This document shows positions 28,682 to 38,360 of a DNA stretch of 64,000 bases, one piece after another. Each line of letters starts with the position of its first letter. Within the stretch, counting starts at the first letter, position 1. The notes below the pieces were generated by a model. The model was not told the origin of the DNA. It made no database searches and saw nothing but the letters and a program-made list of their open reading frames with translations. The position numbers and the translations under genes were made by a program. Source of the DNA: Hathewaya histolytica (lineage in GTDB: Bacteria > Bacillota > Clostridia > Clostridiales > Clostridiaceae); assembly GCF_901482605.1 (NCBI RefSeq), contig NZ_LR590481.1, positions 434,001-498,000 on the forward strand, given 5' to 3'.

Positions 28682-29641
28682 ATGAAGACAATTGGTATAT
28701 TAACAAGTGGTGGTGATGCCCCAGGCATGAATGCTGCAATTAGGGCTGTAGTTAGAACAGCTTTATCAAAAGGTATAAGAGTTATGGGAATAAATAGAGG
28801 ATACAGTGGACTTATAAATGGTGAGATTTTTGAGATGAAAAGACATACGGTATCTGATATTGTCCATAAGGGCGGAACTATATTAAAAACTGCAAGATGC
28901 GAAGAGTTTAGAACAGATGAAGGAAGAAGAAAAGCAGCTAAGGTCTTAGAGGTTTTTGGTATAGATGGGTTGGTAGTTATAGGCGGTGATGGTTCTTTCC
29001 GTGGAGCTCAACTTTTATCTAAACTTGGTGCATCTACTATAGGCATACCAGGAACTATAGATAATGACCTTGCATACACAAACTATACCATAGGTTTTGA
29101 TACAGCATTAAATACAGTTTTAGATGCTATAAATAAATTAAGAGATACATCTTCATCTCATCAAAGAGTAAGTATTCTTGAAGTTATGGGAAGAAATTGT
29201 GGAGATATAGCCCTTTATGCAGGTATAGGTGGTGGAGCTGAAAAAGTTATTATTCCAGAAAAAGGTTATGATATAAACGAATTATGTAAAAAAATATTAC
29301 AAGGAAAATTAAACGGTAAAATACACAACTTAATAATACTTGCAGAAGGTGTAGGAGGAGCTGAAATTCTTGCAAAACAGGTAGAAGGTATAACAGGAAT
29401 AGAAACACGCTCTACAACACTTGGACATATACAAAGAGGTGGAAGCCCTTCAGCATTTGATAGAATACTTGCATCAACTATGGGGGCTAAGTCTGTAGAA
29501 CTATTATTAGAAGGAAAGTCTTCTAGGGTAGTTGGAGTTAGGGACGGAAAAATTGTAGATATGGATATAGATGAAGCCCTTTCTATAGAGAGCAAATTCG
29601 ATGAAAAACTATATGAGTTATCAGATATACTATCCTATTAA
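28682..29641 (+). CDS. pfkA: ATP-dependent 6-phosphofructokinase
   Basis: A 319-residue glycolytic enzyme, fructose-6-phosphate to fructose-1,6-bisphosphate. Motifs are [30 protein letters not shown] for ATP binding, [13 protein letters not shown] with the catalytic Asp, [13 protein letters not shown], and the C-terminal [17 protein letters not shown]. The Gly after GGD (GGDGS) marks an ATP rather than pyrophosphate user. RBS GAGGGGGAG precedes ATG. It stands between dnaE and pyk, the usual clostridial order. Confidence 0.98.
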   Translation: MKTIGILTSGGDAPGMNAAIRAVVRTALSKGIRVMGINRGYSGLINGEIFEMKRHTVSDIVHKGGTILKTARCEEFRTDEGRRKAAKVLEVFGIDGLVVIGGDGSFRGAQLLSKLGASTIGIPGTIDNDLAYTNYTIGFDTALNTVLDAINKLRDTSSSHQRVSILEVMGRNCGDIALYAGIGGGAEKVIIPEKGYDINELCKKILQGKLNGKIHNLIILAEGVGGAEILAKQVEGITGIETRSTTLGHIQRGGSPSAFDRILASTMGAKSVELLLEGKSSRVVGVRDGKIVDMDIDEALSIESKFDEKLYELSDILSY

Positions 29642-29705
29642 ATTTGAACATTAGATAAAGAATATATTAACTCACAATAAATTTATATTTAAGGAGTGCC
29701 TGAAT

Positions 29706-31460
29706 ATGAAAAAAACAAAAATAATTTGTACTATAGGTCCTGCTAGTAATAATAAGGATTCTATAAAAAGTCTAATTGAAGCAGGTATGAATGCATCAAG
29801 ACATAATTTTTCTCATGGAACTCATGAAACTCATAAAGCTGATATGGATAAAGTGAAAGAAGTTAGAAAAGAACTGAATAGATCCATAGCAATTATGCTA
29901 GATACTAAGGGTCCAGAAATTAGAACAGGGGACTTCAATAAAGACAAAGTAGAGTTAAAAGAAGGTAATAAGTTTACAATATATTGTAGAGAAGAAATCA
30001 TAGGTGACGATACAAAGTGTTATATAACTTATGATAATTTATGTGAAGATGTTAATATAGGAGATTCTATATTAATAGATGATGGATTAGTAGGGCTTAA
30101 AGTAGAAAATATAGATGATAATAAAATTCATTGTGTGGTTACTAACAGTGGATTTGTAAGCAATCATAAAGGTATAAATGTACCTGGAGTTTCTGTAAAA
30201 CTACCATCTCTAACTGAAAAAGATATTAGTGACTTAAAGTTCGGAGTAGAACAAGATATAGATATAGTGGCAGCCTCATTTATAAGAACAGCAGAAGATG
30301 TATTAAATATAAGGGAAACTCTTACTAGATTTGGAGGAGAAGATATTCTTATATTTTCAAAAATAGAAAATAGAGAAGGCGTAGAAAATATAGATAAAAT
30401 AATTAAATTCTCTGACGGTATAATGGTTGCAAGAGGTGACCTTGGAGTAGAGATACCAACAGAAGAAGTACCTTTAGTACAAAAAATGATTATAGAAAAA
30501 TGTAACTTAGCAGGTAAACCTGTAATTACTGCAACACAAATGCTAGATTCTATGATGAGAAATCCAAGACCTACAAGAGCAGAATCATCTGATGTAGCTA
30601 ATGCTATCTTTGATGGAACAGATGCTATTATGTTAAGTGGAGAAACAGCAGGTGGAAAATATCCTCTAGAAGCAGTTAAAACCATGGCGAGAATAGCAGA
30701 AAAAGCAGAAAGTAGTCTGTGCTATGAAAAATCATTAAATAAAGATGCAAGTAACAAAACTATAACAGTACCTGATGCTATAGGACTTGCAACTTGTACC
30801 ACAGCAAAGGCTTTAAGTGCAGCAGCTATTATAACTGCAACTCAAAGTGGACATTCAGCGAGAATAGTTTCTAAATATAGACCAGATTGTACAATAATCG
30901 CAGTAACACCTTATGAAAGTGTAGCAAGAAAACTAGCTTTAAACTGGGGAGTATATGTACTATGCTCAGAAAAAGTGGAAACTACAGACGAATTAATAGA
31001 AAAATCTGCGGAAAAATCCTTTGAAGAAGGGTTTGTTAAAAAGGGTGACTTAGTAGTTATAGCAGCAGGTGTTCCAGTTAACTATGTAGGAAGTACTAAT
31101 ATGCTTAAAGTTCATATTATTGGAGATACATTAGTTAAAGGAAAAGGTAAAGGTAGAAAAATAGGTTACGGAACAGCAAAAGTTACAAATAGCTATTCAG
31201 AAGCATTAGATAATATAGAGCATGGAGATATTCTAATAGTAAAAGAGATAGATAAAGAATATAGAGATATTATTTCTAAAGTTAACGGAATTATAGTAGA
31301 AGGGGATGCAGATATAAGTATAATTACAAAATGTGTCTCAGAAGATATTCCTATAATTTATAATGCAGAAGATGCTATAAATATAATAAAAACTGGAACT
31401 TTTATAACTATTGATCCATGTCGTGGAGTAGCTTATTCAGGAAAAGCAAACATAAAATAA
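29706..31460 (+). CDS. pyk: Pyruvate kinase with C-terminal PEP-utiliser-like domain
   Basis: A 584-residue enzyme making ATP and pyruvate from PEP. TIGPASNN, RHNFSHGTHETH, MLDTKGPEIRTG, FSKIENREGVEN, VARGDLGVEIP and TATQMLDSMMRNPRPTRAE are the expected active-site segments. Past about residue 475 there is an extra domain ending VNGIIVEGDADISI...CRGVAYSGKAN, the phosphohistidine-like extension typical of Bacillus and Clostridium Pyk. RBS AAGGAG precedes ATG. Co-directional with pfkA, 64 bases away, likely one operon for lower glycolysis. Confidence 0.98.
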   Translation: MKKTKIICTIGPASNNKDSIKSLIEAGMNASRHNFSHGTHETHKADMDKVKEVRKELNRSIAIMLDTKGPEIRTGDFNKDKVELKEGNKFTIYCREEIIGDDTKCYITYDNLCEDVNIGDSILIDDGLVGLKVENIDDNKIHCVVTNSGFVSNHKGINVPGVSVKLPSLTEKDISDLKFGVEQDIDIVAASFIRTAEDVLNIRETLTRFGGEDILIFSKIENREGVENIDKIIKFSDGIMVARGDLGVEIPTEEVPLVQKMIIEKCNLAGKPVITATQMLDSMMRNPRPTRAESSDVANAIFDGTDAIMLSGETAGGKYPLEAVKTMARIAEKAESSLCYEKSLNKDASNKTITVPDAIGLATCTTAKALSAAAIITATQSGHSARIVSKYRPDCTIIAVTPYESVARKLALNWGVYVLCSEKVETTDELIEKSAEKSFEEGFVKKGDLVVIAAGVPVNYVGSTNMLKVHIIGDTLVKGKGKGRKIGYGTAKVTNSYSEALDNIEHGDILIVKEIDKEYRDIISKVNGIIVEGDADISIITKCVSEDIPIIYNAEDAINIIKTGTFITIDPCRGVAYSGKANIK

Positions 31461-31609
31461 AGAATTAACAAAAATACAACTAAAATTTAACATAAAATTA
31501 ACAAAAAACGTTATGTATTTTAACCTATATAATATAAAATAATATAGTAATGGATATAATATAGATATTATAGGATAAAAAAGAAAAATAATGGCAACTG
31601 ATTTTATTT

Positions 31610-31633
31610 GCACCTTCGGGTGCTCTTTTTTTG
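31610..31633 (+). terminator. UUCG-tetraloop terminator after pyk
   Basis: GCACC-TTCG-GGTGC stem-loop followed by CTTTTTTTT. The C(UUCG)G loop is an exceptionally stable hairpin. It lies 150 bases past pyk; a TATAAT-like element near 31530 and 31550 could also drive a short transcript ending here. Confidence 0.9.
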
Positions 31634-31696
31634 TATAGGAATAAAACTGCTTAGGCACACTATTATAAAAGAGCTTAAAAAGGAAGTGTGTAAAAA

Positions 31697-32056
31697 ATGA
31701 GAGTGAATTTAAGTTGTAGTGCAACAAATTGTGTTCATAATGAAATGGGTTTATGCTCTGCAAACGATATTATAATAGTGGGAGAAAAAGCAAATAAAAC
31801 AGATGAGACTAGTTGCGGAACTTTTAGTAGGGGAGATATTAAAAATGCTATTAATTCTATGGGAAATATAAATATTCCTGGTACTATAAAACAAGCTATG
31901 AATAACTCGGAAATAGAAATGACACCAAACGTGAAATGTGAAGTAGAGACTTGCAAATATAATATAAATAATATGTGTACTGCCCCAGCTATAATAGTAA
32001 ATGGAAATGAGCATGGAGATATTGAAGAAACTAAATGTGACACTTTTATTAGATAG
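31697..32056 (+). CDS. DUF1540 protein with two Cys-rich repeats
   Basis: A 119-residue protein composed of two copies of the DUF1540 domain: first about residues 4-37 (LSCSATNCVHN...LCSAN...SCGTF) and second about 75-117 (VKCEVETCKYN...MCTAP...KCDTF). Each has four cysteines in the order C-x5-C-x6-C-x(n)-C, a pattern suited to a small metal site. DUF1540 proteins are common in spore-forming clostridia, with no settled function. RBS GGAAGTG precedes ATG. It stands alone between terminator-like hairpins. Confidence 0.85.
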   Translation: MRVNLSCSATNCVHNEMGLCSANDIIIVGEKANKTDETSCGTFSRGDIKNAINSMGNINIPGTIKQAMNNSEIEMTPNVKCEVETCKYNINNMCTAPAIIVNGNEHGDIEETKCDTFIR

Positions 32057-32412
32057 AATTTATATGCCTTTTGTGCCTTATAGGTAAATAAGTGCTTCAA
32101 AAGGCTATTTTAGTTGTAAAAACTGTTGAAATTGTTATAATTGAATTAATATAATCTTTTTATGTGCATGTTTAGAACTTAGTGGTTAATTATTAAGTTT
32201 TTATCCATAAAGAAGTTAATAATTAGCTACTAAGTAAAAGACCGTTTTTAATAAAATTAATTAATATATGTTATTATGGTATATAGTTCTTAGAATTTTT
32301 ATAGATAATAGTATTATAGAGATTATATTTAATAGATATACATTTAATTAAGGGTACAAACCTTGAATAAGAAAGATTATAAATATTAAAAAGTATAGGA
32401 AGGAATTTTTGA
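32057..32412. other. Intergenic region of 356 bases
   Basis: No convincing reading frame. The notable element is the long hairpin at 32178-32234, listed separately; the rest is AT-rich with several TATAAT-like words before the methyltransferase gene (for example around 32270-32320). Confidence 0.5.
32178..32234. repeat. 19-bp inverted repeat hairpin
   Basis: CTTAGTGGTTAATTATTAA at 32178-32196 pairs with the segment at 32216-32234, with two G-U pairs and a 19-base loop. There is no T run after it, so it is not a standard terminator. It could be an mRNA leader structure for the downstream gene or end the DUF1540 transcript in a factor-dependent way. Confidence 0.6.
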
Positions 32413-33792
32413 ATGAAGGATATAACGCCAGTAGTTAAAAATAAGGAGTATGAATTAGACATAGAAAGCATGGGTTTTCAAGGTGAAGGGGTAGCAAAAA
32501 TAGATAATTTTACTGTTTTTGTTCCAGATGCTATATTGGGAGAAAAGGTAAGAATAAAAATATTAAAGGTAGAAAAGAAGTTTGCATTTGGTAAATTGTT
32601 ACAAATAATAAAAAGTTCTCCTTCAAGAAAAGTTCCTAAGTGTGGAATTTATGAACGTTGTGGAGGGTGTAATATTCAACATATGTCTTATGAAGGACAA
32701 CTTGAATATAAGAAAAATAGAGTTATGGATACAATAACTCGCATAGGAAAAGTAAATGGAGTAATAATTCATCATACAATAGGTATGGAAGAACCTTATT
32801 CATATAGAAATAAAGTTCAGTTACCAGTAGGGAAAAGTAGTAATCCAAACAACCCAGTATCTATAGGGTTTTATGCACAAAGAAGCCATAATATCATAGA
32901 TATGAACATATGTCATATACAAGATGAAGTAGCTGACATGGTTATTAAACTTACAAGAAGATGGATGAAAAAATATAATATAGAACCTTATAATGAAGAG
33001 GAAGATACAGGACTTGTAAAACACATAATGGTAAGAAAGGGTTTCACAACAGGAGAAGTAATGGTAGTTCTAGTAACTAAAGAAACAGAACTTCCAAATA
33101 GCGAGGAATTTACAAAAACTATATTACAAAACATTGAAGGGGTAAAAAGTGTAGTTCAAAACATAAACCCTAAAAAGACCAATGTAATTTTAGGTAGGAA
33201 AAACAAAACCCTATGGGGTAGTTCATATATAACTGATTATATAGGAGAATTTAAATTTAATATATCACCACTATCATTCTTCCAAATAAACCCTGTGCAA
33301 ACAGAGAAGTTATATGATAAGGCCCTAGAATATGCAGCTCTTACAGGTGAAGAAACAGTATTTGATGCGTATTGTGGAACAGGAACTATATCATTATTCC
33401 TTTCTAAAAAAGCTAAAAAAGTCTATGGTGTAGAAATAGTAGAAGACGCTATAAAAGATGCTATAAAAAATGCTAAGCAAAACAAAGTAGAAAATGTAGA
33501 ATTCCTAGTTGGGGAATCAGAAAAAGAGATACCAGCACTTATAGAAAAAGGTATAAAACCTGATGTGGTATTAGTAGACCCTCCAAGAAAGGGATGTCAC
33601 ATAGACTTGCTTAAGGCAATAGTAAAAGCATCTCCAAAGAGAATAGTATACGTATCTTGTGATCCAGCTACCCTAGCAAGGGACCTAGGAGAACTGCAAA
33701 AAATGGGCTATAAAACGATTGAAATACAACCAGTAGATATGTTCCCACAAACAGCTCATATTGAGAGTGTTGCTTTAGTAGAGAGAAGTTAA
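32413..33792 (+). CDS. 23S rRNA (uracil-C5)-methyltransferase, RlmD/RlmCD family
   Basis: A 459-residue RNA methyltransferase. An N-terminal TRAM domain (about 8-62) precedes an iron-sulfur cysteine cluster ([15 protein letters not shown] plus an earlier or later fourth Cys), then a Rossmann methyltransferase domain: [14 protein letters not shown] for S-adenosylmethionine, [10 protein letters not shown], and catalytic Cys in [13 protein letters not shown]. It methylates U747 and/or U1939-type positions of 23S rRNA; Gram-positive members often do both. RBS AGGAA lies about nine bases before ATG. Transcribed alone, followed by a terminator. Confidence 0.92.
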   Translation: MKDITPVVKNKEYELDIESMGFQGEGVAKIDNFTVFVPDAILGEKVRIKILKVEKKFAFGKLLQIIKSSPSRKVPKCGIYERCGGCNIQHMSYEGQLEYKKNRVMDTITRIGKVNGVIIHHTIGMEEPYSYRNKVQLPVGKSSNPNNPVSIGFYAQRSHNIIDMNICHIQDEVADMVIKLTRRWMKKYNIEPYNEEEDTGLVKHIMVRKGFTTGEVMVVLVTKETELPNSEEFTKTILQNIEGVKSVVQNINPKKTNVILGRKNKTLWGSSYITDYIGEFKFNISPLSFFQINPVQTEKLYDKALEYAALTGEETVFDAYCGTGTISLFLSKKAKKVYGVEIVEDAIKDAIKNAKQNKVENVEFLVGESEKEIPALIEKGIKPDVVLVDPPRKGCHIDLLKAIVKASPKRIVYVSCDPATLARDLGELQKMGYKTIEIQPVDMFPQTAHIESVALVERS

Positions 33793-33848
33793 TCTAACAA
33801 AAGACTAATACTAATTAAATAAAATTGAAACAGTGTAGAATTTATAAT

Positions 33849-33881
33849 AGGATTAAGAAAGAAATTTCTTAGTCCTTTTTT
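33849..33881 (+). terminator. Terminator after the rRNA methyltransferase gene
   Basis: A 12-bp stem (AGGATTAAGAAA with TTTCTTAGTCCT, one G-U pair), GAAA loop, then T6. Confidence 0.9.
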
Positions 33882-34053
33882 AATTTCTGAGACTAAAATC
33901 TGATAAGAAGTTAAAGAATATTTAGAAGGTCATTGTATTAATGAAAGATTTGATATTTTATAAGTATATGCAAACTTTAGTTGACAACAAGAAAGTGGTG
34001 GTTGGTTGTATTGAAATCAATAATCTTATATTATAATCATGGAGGTGAATGAA

Positions 34054-34294
34054 ATGGATTTTCCTGAAAGATTAAGAATGCTGAGAAAAGAAAAAGAACT
34101 TTCACAAGAGAAGTTAGCAGAAAAACTTGGTATATCTAGACAAGCTATATCAAAATGGGAATCAGGGCAATCATATCCGTATAGCCGGTATGGCTATAGG
34201 ATTCATTACTAATTCTACCATTGGATCCTTTGTTAGTTTTTGGGGGTTTGGAATAAATTATGTTATTAAAGGAATTAGAGAGGGAAAAAGATAA
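34054..34294 (+). pseudogene. Remnant of an XRE-family regulator with internal deletion
   Basis: A good ribosome site (GGAGGTG) and ATG start a complete XRE helix-turn-helix: MDFPERLRMLRKEKELSQEK followed by LAEKLGISRQAISKWESGQSYP. The frame then runs into an unrelated tail and stops at 34212. In another frame, from about 34170 to a stop at 34294, lies a hydrophobic C-terminal piece (IAGMAIGFITNSTIGSFVSF...GIREGKR). Normal relatives have the HTH, a linker and a membrane segment, so the middle has probably been deleted and the frame lost. A truncated 52-residue DNA-binding peptide could still be made. A promoter-like TTGAAA/TATAAT (15-base spacer) precedes it. Confidence 0.7.
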
Positions 34295-34319
34295 ATATTG
34301 ATGATGAATATGCTTAAAA

Positions 34320-34350
34320 ATCTGACACCAGTTGAATACTGATGTCAGAT
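34320..34350. terminator. Hairpin between the regulator remnant and the ABC exporter genes
   Basis: ATCTGACA at 34320-34327 pairs with TGTCAGAT at 34343-34350, with an inner AGT/ACT pairing. It lies between convergent units; A-rich flank on the left gives T residues on the minus strand. Confidence 0.6.
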
Positions 34351-34371
34351 GCAAGGGGAATAAGCTTTAAT

Positions 34372-35139
34372 TTATACAAATTTTAAATTATTTTTTTTAT
34401 GATCTTCTTTAACTACAATAAAAATACTTGTGACAAATATAATTAGAATCCATAGTATACATAACCCTATTGACATAAATGTATTAGAATTTGTTATGGT
34501 AATAGTTTCTTTAAAATTTAAAGATTTAGAACCTATTTTAAGAAAAGAACTAATAAAATGTTCTGTAAAACTATTGTTATCAATTATAGTTAAAAAACCT
34601 TTTACAAATGGTATTGGTATTACATTGATAATTGCCGCTAAAAAATAAAACAATATCATTGCTATAGTTGTAGTAGAAGATTTCTTAAAAAGTAGTGATA
34701 ATAAAAATCCAACACAAATGCAATATATCATATTTAATATGATGTGTATTGATACTATGATTAAACTATATATTTCAAATTTAAAAATAATATTATATAT
34801 AGATATAGTAGCTATAAGAAGAATAATAATACTAATAGAATAAACGAAAAATTTTGAAATAAAAACTTTTAATAGACTTATACCATTTTGACTATAGAAT
34901 ACTATAGTATTTTTTTCAAAATTACTTGCTATTGAATAACCTATAATTGGTGCAAAAGCAAAACAAAAAAATTGAGAAAATGATGAGTATAAATGCATTA
35001 ATCTTATATTGTTAGAATTATTTATACCTGTTAATGAAATTTCTAATACAGTATTTGTAAGCAAAATTAATATTATTGATATGAAAGAAAAAATAAGCTT
35101 TCTTCCCTTAAAAAATCTTAAAAATTCAAATTTAATCAT
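34372..35139 (-). CDS. ABC-2 type transporter permease
   Basis: A 255-residue integral membrane protein with six predicted hydrophobic helices (starting at about 12, 50, 95, 125, 160 and 225) and no enzyme motif. The arrangement, an isolated six-helix permease directly after an ABC ATPase gene, is that of ABC-2 exporters or bacitracin/lantibiotic-type immunity exporters. Substrate unknown. The start is ATG with AAGGAG about 7 bases upstream; the ATPase stop is 11 bases before it. Confidence 0.75.
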   Translation of the reverse strand: MIKFEFLRFFKGRKLIFSFISIILILLTNTVLEISLTGINNSNNIRLMHLYSSFSQFFCFAFAPIIGYSIASNFEKNTIVFYSQNGISLLKVFISKFFVYSISIIILLIATISIYNIIFKFEIYSLIIVSIHIILNMIYCICVGFLLSLLFKKSSTTTIAMILFYFLAAIINVIPIPFVKGFLTIIDNNSFTEHFISSFLKIGSKSLNFKETITITNSNTFMSIGLCILWILIIFVTSIFIVVKEDHKKNNLKFV

Positions 35140-35150
35140 AACAATCTCCT

Positions 35151-35807
35151 TTACATAACATTTAAAAATTCTTCTTTTAAGTTATCTATTGTATTAATAT
35201 CTCTTTCTATAAACTTTTTAGATGTTCTATCAATAAACATATACCTTCCTTTCAATTCAAGAATTTCTGTAAAATTATGAGTAGTATAAAATATAACAAC
35301 ATCTTTATATTGCTTTCTAAAATTTTTAATAAATAGTAACACTTCATTTTTTGACTTATCATCTAAGGCGTTTGTAAGCTCATCAAAAATTAATATTTTT
35401 TTCTTCTTTATCATTGCTGAAAAAATTTCTAATTTTCGCTTTTGACCGCTACTTAATTTAGATACATGTTTATTTTTAATTTCTTCTATTCCGCATAAAC
35501 TTTTTAATTCGTTAATATAATGGTTGTCTATATCTTTATTAATACTAATTAAAAAATTTAAAATATCCTTCACTAAAATATCATCTGGAACTCTAGCATA
35601 ATCAGATACTATACCTACATCATTTCTATTAATATTTATAGAGCCATCATATTTAATCTTACCAAGTAAACATTTGAATAAAGTAGACTTCCCCGAACCA
35701 TTTCCTCCAATGATATGGATTAAGTCACCTTTGAATATATTAAACGAAATATAATTTAATATAAGTTTATCATTAAATTTTACTGTTATATTTTTTAATT
35801 GAATCAT
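35151..35807 (-). CDS. ABC transporter ATP-binding protein
   Basis: A 218-residue ATPase: Walker A GGNGSGKST near residue 36, a short Q-loop region with VSDYARVPDD, signature LSSGQKRKLE and Walker B ILIFDELTNALD, followed by the switch His in YTTHNF. Signature (SSGQ for SGGQ) and Walker B (DEL for DEP) are slightly atypical but functional-looking. It pairs with the permease gene that follows. RBS AAGGAG. It lies next to a defective XRE regulator, which may once have controlled the pair. Confidence 0.85.
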   Translation of the reverse strand: MIQLKNITVKFNDKLILNYISFNIFKGDLIHIIGGNGSGKSTLFKCLLGKIKYDGSININRNDVGIVSDYARVPDDILVKDILNFLISINKDIDNHYINELKSLCGIEEIKNKHVSKLSSGQKRKLEIFSAMIKKKKILIFDELTNALDDKSKNEVLLFIKNFRKQYKDVVIFYTTHNFTEILELKGRYMFIDRTSKKFIERDINTIDNLKEEFLNVM

Positions 35808-36126
35808 AGTTATCTCCTTTATGTATAAATACTTTTAATAATTGAGGTTAAAAATAGTTGATTTTTAACTTTTTTAGTGATGGTATTAAATTGTAACTTA
35901 TTATATTATTTTGAACTTATTTATCAATGTTACCATTTATATTATTAATTGTAAATGTGGAGCATGGTAAACTAATTAAAAAGCAAGTGGGTATCAACTT
36001 AAATTTTTATAAATACTTACTTATATAGAAATTTAATATTAATATATATAGTTGAGATTATTAGGAAAAAAATATATAATTTATAGTATGTTATACATTT
36101 TAGGTAATAACTTATATGGGGGAATT
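35808..36126. other. Divergent intergenic region between ABC exporter and two-component genes
   Basis: About 320 AT-rich bases without a supported gene. It holds a perfect 9-bp inverted repeat, GTTAAAAAT-agttg-ATTTTTAAC, at 35847-35869, placed where a repressor or activator of the minus-strand exporter promoter could bind. No LytTR direct repeat like those further downstream was found before the response-regulator gene. Confidence 0.45.
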
Positions 36127-36852
36127 ATGATTAAGATAGGAATTTGTGATGATGATAAAGTTATACTAAATTATGAGTATGGTAAAGTAAAACATATTAC
36201 AGATAAACTGAGAAAGGATGTATATATCAAAAAGTTTCATCATGGGAATGATATTATATGTGAAGGTATCAATGAAGCTAATGATTTTGATATTTTGTTT
36301 TTAGATATAGATATGCCAGGGCTTAATGGTTTTGAAATAGCTGAAGGTATAAGAAAGTTTAATGATAATTTAATTATAATATTTTTAACTTCAATGGAGG
36401 AGTTAGTTTATGGATCTTTTAAATATAATCCTTTTAGATTTATAAGAAAGCAGAACTTAGATGACGAACTTACAGAAGTATTACGTTCAGCGATTAAAGT
36501 AATTGAGAGTAGAACATTACATCAATATATTTTTAAGACTGAAGGGGGATATGTAAAGTTTTCTCTTGATGATATTTTATATGTTAAATGCATAAATAGA
36601 AAAGTATATATAAAGACTAAGGCGAGACAGTTTGCGTTAATAGGTGTTAAGTTTAAGGACGTAGTAGTTAAATATTTTTTGGACAAGGATTTTGTTATGG
36701 TACATAGAAGTTGTGTAGTTAATATTAAATATTTTTTTTCTATAGATAAAGAGGATATAACCTTAGATAATGGAGAAAAGCTACAAATGAGTAGGTATAA
36801 AGTAAATGATGTTAAGAAGGCATTTATGATGTATGCAGGAGAAACAATATGA
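36127..36852 (+). CDS. LytTR-family response regulator (AgrA-like)
   Basis: A 241-residue regulator. The receiver domain has acidic residues D8-D9 in ICDDDK and phospho-acceptor D60 in LFLDIDMPG, with LTSMEE supplying the conserved Thr/Ser. The C-terminal half (about 140-238) is a LytTR DNA-binding domain (FKTEGGYVKFSLDDILYVKC, VMVHRSCVVNIKYF). LytTR regulators of the AgrA/ComE/VirR type bind paired 9-bp direct repeats; two such sites lie at 38172-38201 and 44483-44512. I start at 36127, which has GGGGG about five bases upstream; the longer frame from 36052 has no ribosome site. It overlaps the histidine kinase gene by four bases (ATGA). Confidence 0.92.
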   Translation: MIKIGICDDDKVILNYEYGKVKHITDKLRKDVYIKKFHHGNDIICEGINEANDFDILFLDIDMPGLNGFEIAEGIRKFNDNLIIIFLTSMEELVYGSFKYNPFRFIRKQNLDDELTEVLRSAIKVIESRTLHQYIFKTEGGYVKFSLDDILYVKCINRKVYIKTKARQFALIGVKFKDVVVKYFLDKDFVMVHRSCVVNIKYFFSIDKEDITLDNGEKLQMSRYKVNDVKKAFMMYAGETI

Positions 36853-38168
36853 TTACTAGTCTTTCCCCATACGTTATTGAATATTTATTTAGCTCATTTG
36901 AAAGTGCCTTATTTTTTAATTTTCTAACCAGTACATTAAAGAAAAGAGAAAGAGTTAATTCATTTATTTATATAGGCTCTATTGTATTATTTTCTGTGAT
37001 TATGTTATGCCTGAGCAAAATTGTTTTTTTATTTAATATTAAACTGATTATTATTGCATTAACTTCACTATGCTTTACTATATTGTTATATAAGGGAAGT
37101 TTGAAAAATAAGATATTATTTACAATAATGTTCTTTGTAATTTTAGTTTTGTGTGATGTGGTTTTAGCTAATGCATTATGTTCAGTCATGGGTGTTAATG
37201 CAAGAAAAATGATTTTTAAGAATGTTTTATTTAAGGTATCTTTATTTTGCATTTCTAAATTCAAGTTATTTATTATATTAAAAATAATATCTAGGTTTAT
37301 TAATAAAAACAATCTAGATATTCCACCTAAGTATTGTTATATAAGTATGAGTATACTTAGCACATCTCTAGCAATTCTAATGGTAATTGATAAAATAAGT
37401 ACATTATCATCTTATTATGAACCTATTTATTTTGTTGTATTATCTATTGGAATTTTAATTATTAATGCCTTTGCACACTATATATTTTTAAAGTTAATAA
37501 AGTATCATGAAAAGGAAATACTATACAATACTATTCAAATTAAAAATGAAACAATGGAAAAATACTATAAGGAAAAAGAGAAAAATTATCAGGAAACTCG
37601 TAAGTTAAGGCATGATTTTAAAAATCATATTTTATGTATATCTTCTTTATTAGAAAATAATAATGTGGATGAAGCACAAAAGTATATAAAAAGTATAAAT
37701 AAATCTATTTCACCCTGTAGCAGTGTAATAAAAAGTGGTAACAATATTGCAGATGCAGTTTTAAATCAAAAACTAGGAGAAGCTAAACATCATAATATTG
37801 ACATGGAAGTCAGTGCAGTTGTACCTAAAGAAATTAGAATTGAATCTATAGACTTATGTGCAATACTTAGCAATACCATAGATAATGCTATAGAAGCTTC
37901 TATGAACATTTATGATGAAGTTAAAAGAAAAATAAATGTTAAAATTAATCCGTATAAAAATTATTTGCATATATCAGTTTCTAATCAAGTATGCACCGAT
38001 CCATTAATCCATATAAAAAAGTTTAGAAGTACTAAAAAGGATAGTGAAAATCATGGTTTAGGGACTAAGATAATTCAAAACATAGTGGAAATATATAATG
38101 GATTTATTGAATATAAATGTGAAAATACAATATTTACAGTAAAAATATTGGTACTGTTAAAAGAATAA
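36849..38168 (+). CDS. AgrC-like sensor histidine kinase (HPK10 type)
   Basis: A 439-residue kinase. The N-terminal about 215 residues form six or more membrane helices, as in peptide-sensing AgrC/ComD/PlnB kinases. A coiled segment leads to the phosphorylation box RKLRHDFKNH with His255, then a GHKL ATPase with N-box LSNTIDNAIEAS and G-box HGLGTKIIQNIVE. Kinases of this class detect secreted peptides, often a pheromone exported by the neighbouring C39 transporter. No agrB or agrD gene is present, and no separate inducer gene was recognised, so the signal may be the bacteriocin itself or a peptide encoded elsewhere. Confidence 0.9.
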   Translation: MITSLSPYVIEYLFSSFESALFFNFLTSTLKKRERVNSFIYIGSIVLFSVIMLCLSKIVFLFNIKLIIIALTSLCFTILLYKGSLKNKILFTIMFFVILVLCDVVLANALCSVMGVNARKMIFKNVLFKVSLFCISKFKLFIILKIISRFINKNNLDIPPKYCYISMSILSTSLAILMVIDKISTLSSYYEPIYFVVLSIGILIINAFAHYIFLKLIKYHEKEILYNTIQIKNETMEKYYKEKEKNYQETRKLRHDFKNHILCISSLLENNNVDEAQKYIKSINKSISPCSSVIKSGNNIADAVLNQKLGEAKHHNIDMEVSAVVPKEIRIESIDLCAILSNTIDNAIEASMNIYDEVKRKINVKINPYKNYLHISVSNQVCTDPLIHIKKFRSTKKDSENHGLGTKIIQNIVEIYNGFIEYKCENTIFTVKILVLLKE

Positions 38169-38171
38169 ATT

Positions 38172-38234
38172 ACTATTGGGTACAAAAAACATACCATTGG
38201 GTAGAAAATCAACAAAAATATATTTTAATATGAT
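38172..38234 (+). promoter_or_regulatory. LytTR-type operator and promoter of the bacteriocin export operon
   Basis: Direct repeats ACTATTGGG (38172-38180) and ACCATTGGG (38193-38201) separated by 12 bases (21-base period, two helical turns), the layout of ComE/AgrA/VirR-type sites. TATGAT at 38229-38234 begins 27 bases after the second repeat, and there is no good -35, as expected for an activator-dependent promoter. The same layout recurs at 44483-44545. Confidence 0.8.
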
Positions 38235-38360
38235 ATGCTCTTATTAAGGTAAAATGAACAGATTATTACATATTAACCTTATAAGGGCATAAATTTTTGC
38301 TTAAAAGTTATAGAAAATAACATAAAAATATATAAAAGTTTATAAGAGGGAGAATAAAAG

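Noticed and set aside
31591-31638. Fifteen-codon frame MATDFICTFGCSFFV over the pyk terminator
   Set aside because: There is no ribosome site, and the codons coincide with the UUCG terminator stem.
36127-38168. Complete agr quorum-sensing system
   Set aside because: The kinase and regulator resemble AgrC and AgrA, but no AgrB-type endopeptidase or AgrD peptide is encoded nearby; the C39 exporter context fits bacteriocin control instead.
38252-38290. Twelve-codon frame after the first LytTR promoter as inducer peptide
   Set aside because: It has only a weak AAGGT upstream and no GG leader or signal features.
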